From the NCBI GenBank assembly GCA_046154695.1, contig JBJXFI010000361.1, positions 1 through 31,107 of the forward strand: a stretch of DNA of 31,107 bases, read 5' to 3'. Under the pieces are notes generated by a model, which worked only from the letters and a program-made list of their open reading frames with translations, did not search any database and was not told where the DNA came from. Position numbers and translations under genes: made by a program. The number at the start of each line of letters is the position of its first letter. Positions within the stretch are counted from its first letter, which is position 1. Of the stretch, positions 10,972-19,636 are shown piece after piece. This DNA comes from DALYLB01 sp046154695. Lineage in GTDB: Bacteria > Acidobacteriota > Blastocatellia > RBC074.

Positions 10972-13900
10972 ATGATCGGCCGAACCATCTCTCACTATCG
11001 CATTCTGAGCCATCTCGACAAGGGCGCGATGGGCGATGTCTATCGAGCGGAGGACCTGCGTCTGGGCCGCGAGGTCGCCATCAAATTCGCGCGGGAGGAC
11101 AAGAGCGACGAGGCCTTCCGCCTACGATTTCAGAGGGAGGCAAAGCTCGCCGCGTCCCTGCAGCACAAAAATATCGTCACCGTCTTCGATTATGGCGAGA
11201 CGCCGGAGGGGCAGCCTTTCATCGTCATGGAGCTGGTCGAGGGCGAGACGCTGAGGGACCTGATGCAGCGCGGCGATCTGTCGATCGGCCGATCGCTGGA
11301 GATCATACGGCAGGTCGCGGAGGGGCTGGAAGAGGCCCACCGCCTCGGCATCGCGCATCGCGACATCAAGCCGGCCAACATCCTGCTGAACCGGCGCGGC
11401 GAGGTCAAAGTTCTCGATTTCGGGCTGGCGAAGCGGGCGGAATCTCAGGAAGTCGACCTGAACGCCGAGACCGGCCTGCAATCTCCGACCGTCGATGGCT
11501 CCATTCTGGGAACGCCCCACTATATGTCGCCCGAACAGGCGCGCGGCGCATCGATCGACGCCGACGCGCGAAGCGACGTCTTCTCTCTCGGCGTCGTGCT
11601 CTATGAGTGTCTGACCGGCCGCCTCCCGTTCGACGGCCGGACGATGCTCGAGATCTCCGGCAAGATTCAGTTCGTGCCTCCGGCGATGCCCGCCGTGCTC
11701 AATCCGCGGATCGGCGGCGAACTGCAGCGCGTCATTCTCAAGATGCTCGCCAAATCCCGCGAGGACCGGTATCAGCGGGCGGGGGAGCTGCTCCCGGAAC
11801 TGATCGCTCCCAGCGAATCGGCGGCCGAGGCGACCGCGCCCGGGCCGCCCGAATCCGCGGCCAGCGAGGCCGACGTCCGCTCCACGGTCGAGGCTGTCTC
11901 TCCCGAGACGGTGGCCGTTCGGCCGCGATCCCGATGGATCCAAACCGCGGCCTCCATTTTACTGCTGCTCGGCGCCTCTCTCGGTTTCGGCTACTCTCGC
12001 GGCTGGCTTCCGTTTCAAATTGACGCGCACAAGCCCCCGCCCCTGGCACAGTTGAAATTCGATCTGGGCCGCGCGGCGATGCGCGCGGGCGCGTTTTTCA
12101 CCGCCGCCGGCCTGCTCGAAGAGGCTGTCGCCCTCGACCCTCAATTTACGATGGGTTATGCCAGGCTGGCCGAGGCTTACGCCGAACTGTACCAGTACGA
12201 CAAATCCCGCGCCCCCTTCTTCAAAATCTCTCTGCTCGCGCCCGACCGGTCAAAACTGCCGGCCGAGGAGCGGCTCCTGATTGAGGCCATCCAGCTTTCC
12301 GTCGATCGCGATTTTCCCAAAGCGATCGCGGCCTACCGACAGATGCTCGATCAGCTCCCGAACGCGCGCATACCCGGGTCTTCCAGTCGTGGAGAGATCC
12401 TTTTCGATCTCGGCCGGATTTACGAGAAGAACGACGAGACCGAGAAGGCGATTGATGCCTACACTCAATTTCTCAGCGACCTTCCCGCGCGGAACGCCGA
12501 CAATCAAATGGCCTCGGCGCATCTGAGGCTGGGAATTCTCCAGGGCCGCAAAAAGGAGATCGAGGCCTGCGAACGCCATTTTTCCATAGCCAGGCAGCTC
12601 TATCTCAAATCGTCCAACAAGGAAGGGGCTACGGAAGTCTCGATCCAGCGGGCGAAGGTCCTCGATTCCGTCAACCGGATGGATGATGCCCGCGCGGAAC
12701 TCCGGGCCGCCGCCCTTGAGGCCGTCTCCAGTTACCAGAGCATCTTCATTCTCCTGCAGTTGAGCAGCAGCTCGCTGGCGAAGAATGACAAGCCACAGGC
12801 CCAACAGGAGGCCGAGAACGCAATCCGCCAGGCGCAGACCGAACATCTCGATTCCCTGGCAATTCAGGGGATGATCCAGTTGGGGCAGATCTTCTTCCGG
12901 CGCGGCCAGTTTCCCGATGCGGAGGCCCATTTCACCAAGGCCATCGAGGCCGCCGAAAAATCCCGGGATCGTTATAATGTGGCGTACGCGCGGATCCATC
13001 TGGCGAGCGTCCTTATTTATCAGAACCGCCTCGAAGAGTCTCTCGTCCAGGCCGAGACCGCCCATAAATTCTTCGCCGAGAGCGGATACCTGCTTCAACG
13101 CGTCCAATCTTTGCTCATCGTTGCGCGCGCGCGGCGAAAAAAAGGAGAGTTCGACAAGGCGCACGCGGCTTATGACGAAGCTCTCCCGATCGCCGTCCGC
13201 CTTCGCGACTGGGCGACCGAGGGGCTCATTCATTCGGAACTGGGCCATCTGTTCGTTTACCGTGAACGGCTGCCCGAAGCGCTCCGCCATTATGAGACCC
13301 GGTATCGGATCAGCGAGAAACACGGCGAATCGGGCGGCCTCGCCCACTCCTCGATCGATCGCGCCATCGTGCTATGGCAAATCGGCAGCTACGACGAGGC
13401 CCGGGCGGCCATCGCCGAGGCCTCCCGCATCCTCAGGCAGCCGGATGTCACCAACAAGCAGCTTCTCATGGAGATCTCCCTGGTCGAATCCCGCATTGCC
13501 CTGAGCCAGGGAAATGTCCGGGGAGCCATCGACAAGGCCGCCCCCGTGCTCACCCAGGCTCGCGCGGACGGCGGTGAGCTGTTGATTCGTGCCATGTGGA
13601 CCCTCGGCCTCTCCCACGCAAACTCTGGCACGCCTCGTGCAGGGCTCAATCTCTGCAGAGAGGCAGTCGCACAAGCGGACAAGGGACAAAACAAACATCT
13701 CCAATCGGACGCGCGCTTCGCCCTGGCAGTGGCTGAAGAGGCCGCTGGCCTGTGGAACGAGGCGCACGAAAGCGCCCTGCAGGCGCAATCCCGGTTCAAG
13801 GACATCGATCGGGAGGAATCCGAATGGAGGGCCTGGCTGCTCGCCGCCCTCCTCAGCGCCCGGCTGGGAAATCCCGCCCGGACCGCCGAAGAGGCCGCTG

Positions 13901-14025
13901 AAGCCGCCCGCTGCCAGTCCGAACTTCGGGAACGATGGGGACATGAGCACTTCAATCGCTATCTGACCCGACCCGATATCTCCCGACTCCAGGCCTCTCT
14001 CCGCGAAATCACTCGCAACAACTGA
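10972..14025 (+). CDS. Transmembrane Ser/Thr protein kinase with TPR sensor half
   Basis: A 1017-aa Hanks-type kinase. I choose ATG 10972 over 10966 because TGAGGA sits 9 nt upstream and the product then begins MIGRTISHYRIL, the usual start of this family. The kinase domain (about 8-270) has Gly-rich loop DKGAMGDVY, Lys38 in REVAIK, HRDIKPAN (129-136), DFG (149-151) and GTPHYMSPEQARG, so it should be active. A Pro/Glu/Ala linker leads to one TM segment (about 322-343, WIQTAASILLLLGASLGFGY). The rest, about 650 residues, is helical TPR-like repeats (FTMGYARLAEAYAELY, FFRRGQFPDAEAHFTKAIEAA and others). The positively charged flank suggests kinase inside and TPRs outside the membrane. A likely target is the adjacent FHA activator. 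Confidence 0.93.
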   Translation: MIGRTISHYRILSHLDKGAMGDVYRAEDLRLGREVAIKFAREDKSDEAFRLRFQREAKLAASLQHKNIVTVFDYGETPEGQPFIVMELVEGETLRDLMQRGDLSIGRSLEIIRQVAEGLEEAHRLGIAHRDIKPANILLNRRGEVKVLDFGLAKRAESQEVDLNAETGLQSPTVDGSILGTPHYMSPEQARGASIDADARSDVFSLGVVLYECLTGRLPFDGRTMLEISGKIQFVPPAMPAVLNPRIGGELQRVILKMLAKSREDRYQRAGELLPELIAPSESAAEATAPGPPESAASEADVRSTVEAVSPETVAVRPRSRWIQTAASILLLLGASLGFGYSRGWLPFQIDAHKPPPLAQLKFDLGRAAMRAGAFFTAAGLLEEAVALDPQFTMGYARLAEAYAELYQYDKSRAPFFKISLLAPDRSKLPAEERLLIEAIQLSVDRDFPKAIAAYRQMLDQLPNARIPGSSSRGEILFDLGRIYEKNDETEKAIDAYTQFLSDLPARNADNQMASAHLRLGILQGRKKEIEACERHFSIARQLYLKSSNKEGATEVSIQRAKVLDSVNRMDDARAELRAAALEAVSSYQSIFILLQLSSSSLAKNDKPQAQQEAENAIRQAQTEHLDSLAIQGMIQLGQIFFRRGQFPDAEAHFTKAIEAAEKSRDRYNVAYARIHLASVLIYQNRLEESLVQAETAHKFFAESGYLLQRVQSLLIVARARRKKGEFDKAHAAYDEALPIAVRLRDWATEGLIHSELGHLFVYRERLPEALRHYETRYRISEKHGESGGLAHSSIDRAIVLWQIGSYDEARAAIAEASRILRQPDVTNKQLLMEISLVESRIALSQGNVRGAIDKAAPVLTQARADGGELLIRAMWTLGLSHANSGTPRAGLNLCREAVAQADKGQNKHLQSDARFALAVAEEAAGLWNEAHESALQAQSRFKDIDREESEWRAWLLAALLSARLGNPARTAEEAAEAARCQSELRERWGHEHFNRYLTRPDISRLQASLREITRNN

Positions 14026-14075
14026 TCCTTCGCACCGGGTACCGAACGCGGCGCGATTTTTCATGGAGGAGACCT

Positions 14076-14435
14076 ATGCCTGATGAACCCATCATCGTTC
14101 GCAACGGAGCCTATCAAGAACCCGGCCAACCCGAAATCATGGGAGTTTGCATCTTCCTCGACGATCGCAATGACGATTGGGACGTCGCCGAAACCGCCAA
14201 TGACACCATCGTCGTCACCATCAAAAAGGGCGCCAAATGGCGCGTCGAGGAATATACCGATCCCGCCACCCTGGGGAAGATGATCCAGATCTATTGCGAG
14301 GGCGGAGATCTGAACTCCGTCGTCCTCAAGAACTTCGTCAACCCCGATGGCGACGTCTACACGCCAAGCAGCAATCCCCCGGACGGCGAGACCGCCACCG
14401 CCAAACTCATCTACACCTATCCCGATAAGAGATAA
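14076..14435 (+). CDS. Small acidic protein of unknown function
   Basis: A 119-aa soluble protein I do not recognise. It has no signal peptide and no TM segment. It is rich in Asp/Asn/Thr and alternates short hydrophobic strands (MGVCIFLDD, DTIVVTIKKGAKWRVEEY, KMIQIYCEGG, SVVLKNFVNPDG, AKLIYTYPDK), which suggests a small beta-sandwich. A strong GGAGGAG precedes the ATG by a few bases, so translation is likely efficient. It begins 50 nt after the Ser/Thr kinase stop on the same strand and is probably co-transcribed. It could be a kinase substrate or ligand-binding partner, but this is guilt by position only. Confidence 0.7.
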   Translation: MPDEPIIVRNGAYQEPGQPEIMGVCIFLDDRNDDWDVAETANDTIVVTIKKGAKWRVEEYTDPATLGKMIQIYCEGGDLNSVVLKNFVNPDGDVYTPSSNPPDGETATAKLIYTYPDKR

Positions 14436-14446
14436 AGGCCGGGAAA

Positions 14447-14563
14447 CGGTGGTCGGTTGCCGGTTGTTGATTGTCGGTTGATGCCTGGCAATTCACTTCA
14501 ATTGCCGGCATCCGCTTCCGCGTACTGCCCGGCGGTTCGAAAACAACCGGCAACCGACCACCG
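14447..14563. repeat. Nested inverted-repeat element (22-bp perfect outer arms)
   Basis: The outer arms at 14447-14468 and 14542-14563 are perfect 22-nt reverse complements; the left arm begins CGGTGGTCGGTTGCC. Inside, ATGCCTGGCAATT (14481-14493) pairs with AATTGCCGGCAT (14500-14511) with a single bulge. The two stems would stack into a long cruciform or RNA hairpin. Runs of GGTCGGTTG-like units inside the left arm hint at an expanding short repeat. The size and symmetry fit a MITE/REP-like element, and no ORF lies within it. Confidence 0.75.
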
Positions 14564-14706
14564 GCTACCGCTTCCCGACCAACTACCGCTTCTAACTCGC
14601 CATAGGACAAAGACCGACAAGGCCATGGTGACGCGCTGCCAACGCCCCATTGATATTTCCTTCAATTCCATCCTTGTTGTAGGATTTCTCATTATTTTCG
14701 CGAGAA

Positions 14707-14720
14707 ATGTAAAATTACAT
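14707..14720. promoter_or_regulatory. Short palindrome, possible operator
   Basis: ATGTAA and TTACAT form perfect 6-bp arms around AA in an A/T-rich stretch about 310 nt before the sensor kinase start. The dyad symmetry suits a dimeric regulator, but a single short palindrome can arise by chance. Confidence 0.25.
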
Positions 14721-15029
14721 CTATGCAAATGGCGAAGGATACATATAATCCCAATCAGAATTGGTGATAGAAGGCATCAGACCGTATCGAATGCAATTCA
14801 ATCCAAACGGCGTCTCGATCGAAGGCGCGCAGGCAGAGTGAATAAATTGACAAAGTAATTGGGCAGCAGGCCGGGTGGGAACCATCCGACAAATTCCGAG
14901 GCCGTCCCATCCATCCCCGGCACCGCGTTCCAATAAAAATCATCCGTCTCACCCGCATTACATTCTATGGCTGATCATCGAACCCACGACCTCCATGGAT
15001 CATTTCGGCTCCCCTGTCGGAGTTAATGT

Positions 15030-18000
15030 ATGAATCACTGGGTTATTCGACGAATCGCTCCAATCGCCGCAATCGCGGCGCTATGTATGATCCATGGCGC
15101 CCGCTCCAGTGATGCGCAGACGACCCACCGCGGCGCAAGTCCGCTCACGCCGTCGCCGACCGTGTTCAATCATCAATTCGTTTGGGAGACCTGGGGATCG
15201 GGAAATGGATTGCAGCAGAACAGCGTCTTATCGATCGCGCAATCGAAGGACGGGTATCTTTGGATCGGAACGCAGGAGGGGCTGGCGCGATTCGACGGGG
15301 TGAAGTTCACCGTCTATAACAACAATAACAGCATGTGGGTGGATCAGGACACGTGGGTGCGCGCGCTGCTGGCGTCGCGGGATGGGAGCATCTGGGTGGG
15401 GACGACCTCGGGTCTGAACCGATTCGTCAACGGGGGGTTCACGTCATACACGACCAAGTCGGGCCTGCCGCATTATCACATTCAGGCGTTGTGCGAGGAT
15501 GCCGATGGAGCGATCTGGATCGGAACGCAACAGGGACTTGCGCGGTTCCAGAACAACCGGTTCACGACCATCCCCATCACGCCGGACCAGTCTCCGCTCG
15601 ATGTCAAACAGATCATCTCCAGCCGTGCCGGCGGCCTGTGGGTCGCGACAACGGAAGGGCTGCACCGGTATCGCGACAACAGCTTCGCGGCCTATTCGTT
15701 GGTGAAGGAGATGGACGGGCACGAGGTCACCAGCCTGTACGAGGATCGACGCGGTACGCTGTGGATCGGCACCGCGGAGGGGGGCGTCTTCCTCTTCCAC
15801 GACGGGGCCTTCACGAACATCACGAAGCCTGAGGGGCTCTCCTCCTATCAAATCAAGAGCATCGCGGAGGATGAGGACGGCCGCGTATGGATCGGGACGA
15901 CCGAGGGGCTGGACTATTTCGAGAATGGGCGCATCAACAATTTCAACAAGGATGAGCGTTCCTTCGCCCAGGTCATCGAGACGATCTATCCCGACAGCGA
16001 GGGAAACCTGTGGCTCGGCAATTCGATTCAGGGGCTGATCCGCATTCGAAAATCGAAGCTCTCCGTCATCGGCCGAAAAGAGGGGCTCTCGAACGATGTC
16101 GTCGCGTCCGTGATGCAATCCCGGGACGGCAGCATCTGGGTCGCGACCGACAATGGCCTGAACCGACTATCGAACGGCGTCGTGAAGATCTGGACCCGCC
16201 GGGAAGGCCTCCCCGACAACGCGATCCTTTCGCTGCTCGAGACACGCGACGGCAGCATCTGGGTCGGCACTGCCAAGGGGCTCTGCCGCTATCAGAACAA
16301 TCGCTTCAAGTGCTATTCCGAGAACGACGGCCTGCCGAACACCCGCGTCATGGTCATGGCCGAAGATCGCGACGGAGGGATCTGGTTCGGCACCTACCGC
16401 GGAATCTTTCATTTCAGTCAGAACGGCTTCGACACCCTCTGGAATCAGGGCAACCTGATGCGAAGCAACGTCAACGGCCTGACCGTCTCAAAGGTCGATG
16501 GCTCCATCTGGCTCTCGACCACCCAGCACGGCCTGTTCCGAATTCATGAAAACCGGCTGACCAACTACACGACCTTCGACGGGCTGCCGACCAACCTCCT
16601 CAACAACGTCACGGAGGACCGGCAGGGCAATCTCTGGCTCGGCACCGAGCGGGGCCTCGTGCGCTATCGCGACAGGCGCTTCGTCACCTACGACACGCAT
16701 CACGGCCTTCCCTTCCATCAGGTCTTCGCCATCATCGAGGACGATTTCGAATCGATCTGGATCAGCTCGAACAACGGCATCAACCGCGTTCTCAAATCGC
16801 AATTCGACGAGATCGATCAGAACAGGCTGAGCCGGCTGACCGTCTTTCGATACGGGCACGGAGATGGAATGCGGAGCGTGGAATGCAACGCGAGCACGCA
16901 GCCCATCGCCTGGAAGATGATGGACGGGCGCATTCTGATCCCGACGATGAACGGCATGGTCATCATCGATCCGCGGACCATCGTTCACAGCCCCTCCCAG
17001 CCGAAGGTCTCCATCGAGCAGGTCCTCGTCGACCAGAAGCCCCGCCCGGCGGGCGAAGCCCTGGAGATCGGCCCGGACGTGCGCAACCTCGAAATCCAAT
17101 ACACCGCCCTCAGTTATTTCGCGCCGAAACAGATCCGCTTCAAATATCTCCTCGAAGGGTACGATCCCGAATGGGTCGACGCCGGCTTCCGGCGCTCCGC
17201 CTTTTATACGGGCGTGCCGCCGGGAAAATACCGCTTTCGCATCATCGCGGCCAATGCCGAGGGAAAGTGGGACGAGATCGGCGCCAGCCTGAATCTGCGG
17301 CTGCGGCCGGCGGTTTATCAAACATGGTGGTTCTATTCCCTCTCGGCGATGCTCATCGGGCTGCTGATCGTCGGCGTTCACAAGGCCCGCGTCACCCGAT
17401 CGAATGAGGTTCTGCTGAAGAAGATCGCGATGTCGCTCCCGACCGCCATGGCCGTCACCGATCAACACAACTCGGTGAAGATGCTGAACGACCAGTTCAT
17501 CAAGTATTTCGGCTTCACCGGCGAGGAGATCCGATCGCTCGAGGACTGGTTCCACTTCGCCTATCCGATCGAACGCCAGCGCAATCTGGCGCGCGCCGAC
17601 TGGCTGGAGGCCGTCTCCCGCTCGGCGAAATCCGAGGGAAGCGCTCCGGAGGCCGTCTGGCAGGTCACCCGCAAGGACGGCTCGGTCCGCGATGTCGAGT
17701 TCCGCTTCGCCCAGATCCGCGACATGCTGATCGTCACCTTCAACGACGTCACCGAGCGCAAACGCGCCGAGGAGCGGCTGCGCGAGCTCGCCGCCAGATT
17801 GCAGACCATTCGCGAGGAGGAGCGCGCCTTCATCTCGCGCGAGATGCACGATGAACTCGGACAACTGCTCACCGGCCTCAAGCTCGAAGTGAAATGGCTC
17901 GAGAACAAGCTGCCCTTCGATTCCGTCATTCTTCGCCAGAAGACCGCCGTGATCCTCGAACTGATCAACGACACGATCAAGGCCGTGCGCACGATCGCCA

Positions 18001-18449
18001 CTGAATTCCGCCCGAGCGTCCTCGATAACATCGGCCTGATGGACGCCGTCGAATGGCTGACCGTCGATTTCCAGTCGCGGATGAACATCCGCTGCGAGGT
18101 GATCGAAAATACCGACACCGCCGATCTCGATCCCGACCGCGCCACCGCGATCTTCCGCATCCTTCAGGAATCGCTCACCAATGTCGCGCGCCACGCCAAC
18201 GCCACTCTCGTCATGGTCAGCCTGCGCCACGAGGACGACAATCTCGTCCTCGTGGTCGAGGATGACGGCCGCGGCATCCGCGAAAGCGAACTCGCCGGAC
18301 GAGGCTCTCTCGGCCTGCTCGGCATGCGCGAACGCGTCCACCAGTTCCATGGCGACGTCTCCATCGTAGGCGTTCCCGGCGAGGGAACGACCGTCACCGT
18401 CTCCCTGCCGCTGCAGCGCGAAGCCGCCGCCCTCGTCGCCGTTCGCTGA
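15030..18449 (+). CDS. Two-component propeller sensor histidine kinase (Reg_prop, Y_Y_Y, PAS, HPK7)
   Basis: An 1139-aa membrane sensor kinase. An N-terminal signal segment (about 8-25) precedes a periplasmic sensor of about 13 propeller repeats (about 50-640), each with a strand like IWVGTTSGLNRF or LWLGTERGLVRY; 13-14 blades would build two seven-bladed propellers. A Y_Y_Y domain (about 685-760) and one TM segment (about 767-786) follow. The cytoplasmic part has a PAS domain (about 795-915), a HisKA_3 dimerisation helix with phosphoacceptor His940 in SREMHDELGQLL, and an HPK7 ATPase (TNVARHAN, EDDGRGI, GSLGLLGMRERV). GGAG sits 7 nt before the ATG. No NarL-type response regulator is next to it, so it is an orphan. 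Related propeller sensors detect oligosaccharides; the ligand here is unknown. Confidence 0.95.
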   Translation: MNHWVIRRIAPIAAIAALCMIHGARSSDAQTTHRGASPLTPSPTVFNHQFVWETWGSGNGLQQNSVLSIAQSKDGYLWIGTQEGLARFDGVKFTVYNNNNSMWVDQDTWVRALLASRDGSIWVGTTSGLNRFVNGGFTSYTTKSGLPHYHIQALCEDADGAIWIGTQQGLARFQNNRFTTIPITPDQSPLDVKQIISSRAGGLWVATTEGLHRYRDNSFAAYSLVKEMDGHEVTSLYEDRRGTLWIGTAEGGVFLFHDGAFTNITKPEGLSSYQIKSIAEDEDGRVWIGTTEGLDYFENGRINNFNKDERSFAQVIETIYPDSEGNLWLGNSIQGLIRIRKSKLSVIGRKEGLSNDVVASVMQSRDGSIWVATDNGLNRLSNGVVKIWTRREGLPDNAILSLLETRDGSIWVGTAKGLCRYQNNRFKCYSENDGLPNTRVMVMAEDRDGGIWFGTYRGIFHFSQNGFDTLWNQGNLMRSNVNGLTVSKVDGSIWLSTTQHGLFRIHENRLTNYTTFDGLPTNLLNNVTEDRQGNLWLGTERGLVRYRDRRFVTYDTHHGLPFHQVFAIIEDDFESIWISSNNGINRVLKSQFDEIDQNRLSRLTVFRYGHGDGMRSVECNASTQPIAWKMMDGRILIPTMNGMVIIDPRTIVHSPSQPKVSIEQVLVDQKPRPAGEALEIGPDVRNLEIQYTALSYFAPKQIRFKYLLEGYDPEWVDAGFRRSAFYTGVPPGKYRFRIIAANAEGKWDEIGASLNLRLRPAVYQTWWFYSLSAMLIGLLIVGVHKARVTRSNEVLLKKIAMSLPTAMAVTDQHNSVKMLNDQFIKYFGFTGEEIRSLEDWFHFAYPIERQRNLARADWLEAVSRSAKSEGSAPEAVWQVTRKDGSVRDVEFRFAQIRDMLIVTFNDVTERKRAEERLRELAARLQTIREEERAFISREMHDELGQLLTGLKLEVKWLENKLPFDSVILRQKTAVILELINDTIKAVRTIATEFRPSVLDNIGLMDAVEWLTVDFQSRMNIRCEVIENTDTADLDPDRATAIFRILQESLTNVARHANATLVMVSLRHEDDNLVLVVEDDGRGIRESELAGRGSLGLLGMRERVHQFHGDVSIVGVPGEGTTVTVSLPLQREAAALVAVR

Positions 18450-18537
18450 ACGGCCCCGCGAGGGGGAATCGCAACTCGTTCGCCTCCCGGACAATCTTCC
18501 TGCAAGTTTTCGCCGCCGGATTCCGCTTAGCTGTGTG

Positions 18538-18580
18538 AACGGATCGATCTGTCGAGAATCTCTTTCGGCGGCGATCCGTT
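18538..18580. repeat. Inverted repeat upstream of the secreted orphan gene
   Basis: AACGGATCG at 18538-18546 and CGATCCGTT at 18572-18580 are perfect 9-bp arms around a 25-nt loop. It lies between the sensor kinase stop and the next gene. No T-tract follows on +, so it is either a weak terminator, an operator or a leader structure. Confidence 0.4.
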
Positions 18581-18652
18581 TCGCGCGATGGCGTGCTCCG
18601 GGTTCCGCCGTCGTGTCTCAACAATCTTTCTGGTGATTTTATGGAGGAATGC

Positions 18653-19291
18653 ATGAAGACACAGATCAGTCATTCGAAATCCGTCAGGTGGTTTCTCAGT
18701 CTCGCCCTGCTGTTGACCACAACGCTTGCCGCCGCGCCGCGCGCGCGCGCCGACGCCGACCCGCGGATCAAACTCTGGACGAGCGTCGGATCGGCCGGTG
18801 CGATCGACGAAGCGGACCTCGGAAAGCTCGTGCTGCAGGGTCCCATCGTCTCGTTCCCCGAAGCGCCCATCGTCTTTCAGCCCATCTTTCTGGCCGCGCA
18901 CATTCCGATGGAGACGATCTCGGCCGTCGTCCGGTACAACGTCGTCGCCACGGACGCCACGGTCGAGGGCGGAGGGTTTCTGACGCTGCGGGCCCGGTTC
19001 CGCGACGACGGCGCCAACGCGCAGGTGCTTCTGCGCCTCTTCGAGGTCAACATCGATACGGGCGCGACCTCCCTCCTGCTGACGCTCGACAGCAATGCCT
19101 TCCCCGCCCAGTCCAATTTCCAGAATCAGGCGGTCGCCCAGTACACCGGATACAAGCCTGACTTCGTGAACAACGCCTATTTCGTCGAAGCCCTGCTGGT
19201 TCAAAAGCGCTCGCCGCTCACCCTCGTCGGCGGCGGCCGGCCCGGGCTCGCCATCCTCCAGCTCTACAAGACCGGCGGGCCGATCTCGTAA
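18653..19291 (+). CDS. Secreted protein of unknown function
   Basis: A 212-aa exported protein I do not recognise. I use ATG 18653 because GGAGG lies 5 nt upstream and the product then begins with a good signal peptide: KTQISHSKSVRW, then FLSLALLLTTTLAAAP, with cleavage near ARADA. The mature part is predicted all-beta (SFPEAPIVFQPIFLAAH, ISAVVRYNVVATDATVEGGGFLTLRARFRDDG, AQVLLRLFEVNIDTGATSLLLTLDSN) and lacks Cys pairs. It follows the propeller sensor by about 200 nt on the same strand. It might be a secreted reporter or target of that sensor, but there is no direct evidence. Confidence 0.75.
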   Translation: MKTQISHSKSVRWFLSLALLLTTTLAAAPRARADADPRIKLWTSVGSAGAIDEADLGKLVLQGPIVSFPEAPIVFQPIFLAAHIPMETISAVVRYNVVATDATVEGGGFLTLRARFRDDGANAQVLLRLFEVNIDTGATSLLLTLDSNAFPAQSNFQNQAVAQYTGYKPDFVNNAYFVEALLVQKRSPLTLVGGGRPGLAILQLYKTGGPIS

Positions 19292-19611
19292 ATCGGCGCA
19301 ATCCCGCCGGTATCGTATATTTCATCACGGAGAAGCTCGGAATTCATGGGACGGGGAAAGGATAGCGAAGCCGCCGGCACCGTCCGAGGCTCCTCGTGAT
19401 GGAGCCCATCGGCAAGGCCCTCGCCGTAGTCGCTGGATTCCAGGCCATATGGCGGGAATTGTGGTTGTCCTGGACGGACTTTAAAAACAGCGGTTGAAAC
19501 CGCTACGATCAGAAGCAGCAGTACGGCAGGCAGTGTATGCGTAATGAAGACTCTCGTTGAAAAGAAATCTTCAGAAGCATGCGCGGCCTGCCGTTCTTTT
19601 TTCAATTTCAA
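19264..19611 (-). CDS. Putative small single-TM protein downstream of the CHAT gene
   Basis: A 115-aa ORF starting at a TTG codon 25 nt after the CHAT gene stop. It has a short charged N-terminus (KLKKERQ), one clear TM helix (about 23-43, FITHTLPAVLLLLIVAVSTAVF), then a Pro/Gly/Glu-rich tail (RPGQPQFPPYG, HHEEPRTVPA, MNSELLRDEIYD). Ribosome-site evidence is weak (GGA 3 nt before the start), so it may depend on coupling to the CHAT gene. It overlaps the end of the oppositely oriented secreted gene by 28 nt. Position makes it a candidate substrate or membrane effector of the CHAT protease. It could also be a chance ORF. Confidence 0.42.
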   Translation of the reverse strand: MKLKKERQAAHASEDFFSTRVFITHTLPAVLLLLIVAVSTAVFKVRPGQPQFPPYGLESSDYGEGLADGLHHEEPRTVPAASLSFPRPMNSELLRDEIYDTGGIAPIYEIGPPVL

Positions 19612-19636
19612 TGATCCAAATGGATATGAGTCGAGT

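Larger units (their letters stand above)
14436..15029. other. Intergenic region upstream of the propeller sensor kinase
   Basis: About 590 nt without a credible gene. The left part is the nested inverted-repeat element at 14447-14563, followed by a 10-bp direct repeat, CTACCGCTTC, near 14565-14592. The middle (about 14640-14760) is distinctly A/T-rich and includes the palindrome ATGTAA-AA-TTACAT at 14707-14720, a possible operator. The right part leads to the sensor gene's ribosome site. No convincing -35/-10 pair was found. Confidence 0.5.

Noticed and set aside
16488..18494. A 668-codon minus-strand frame over the propeller sensor kinase
   Set aside because: A shadow frame; the opposite strand encodes complete PAS, HisKA_3 and ATPase motifs.
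19264..19611. The small ORF after the CHAT gene as a bacterial gasdermin
   Set aside because: It is far too short and has a single TM helix, whereas gasdermins are larger pore-forming beta proteins.
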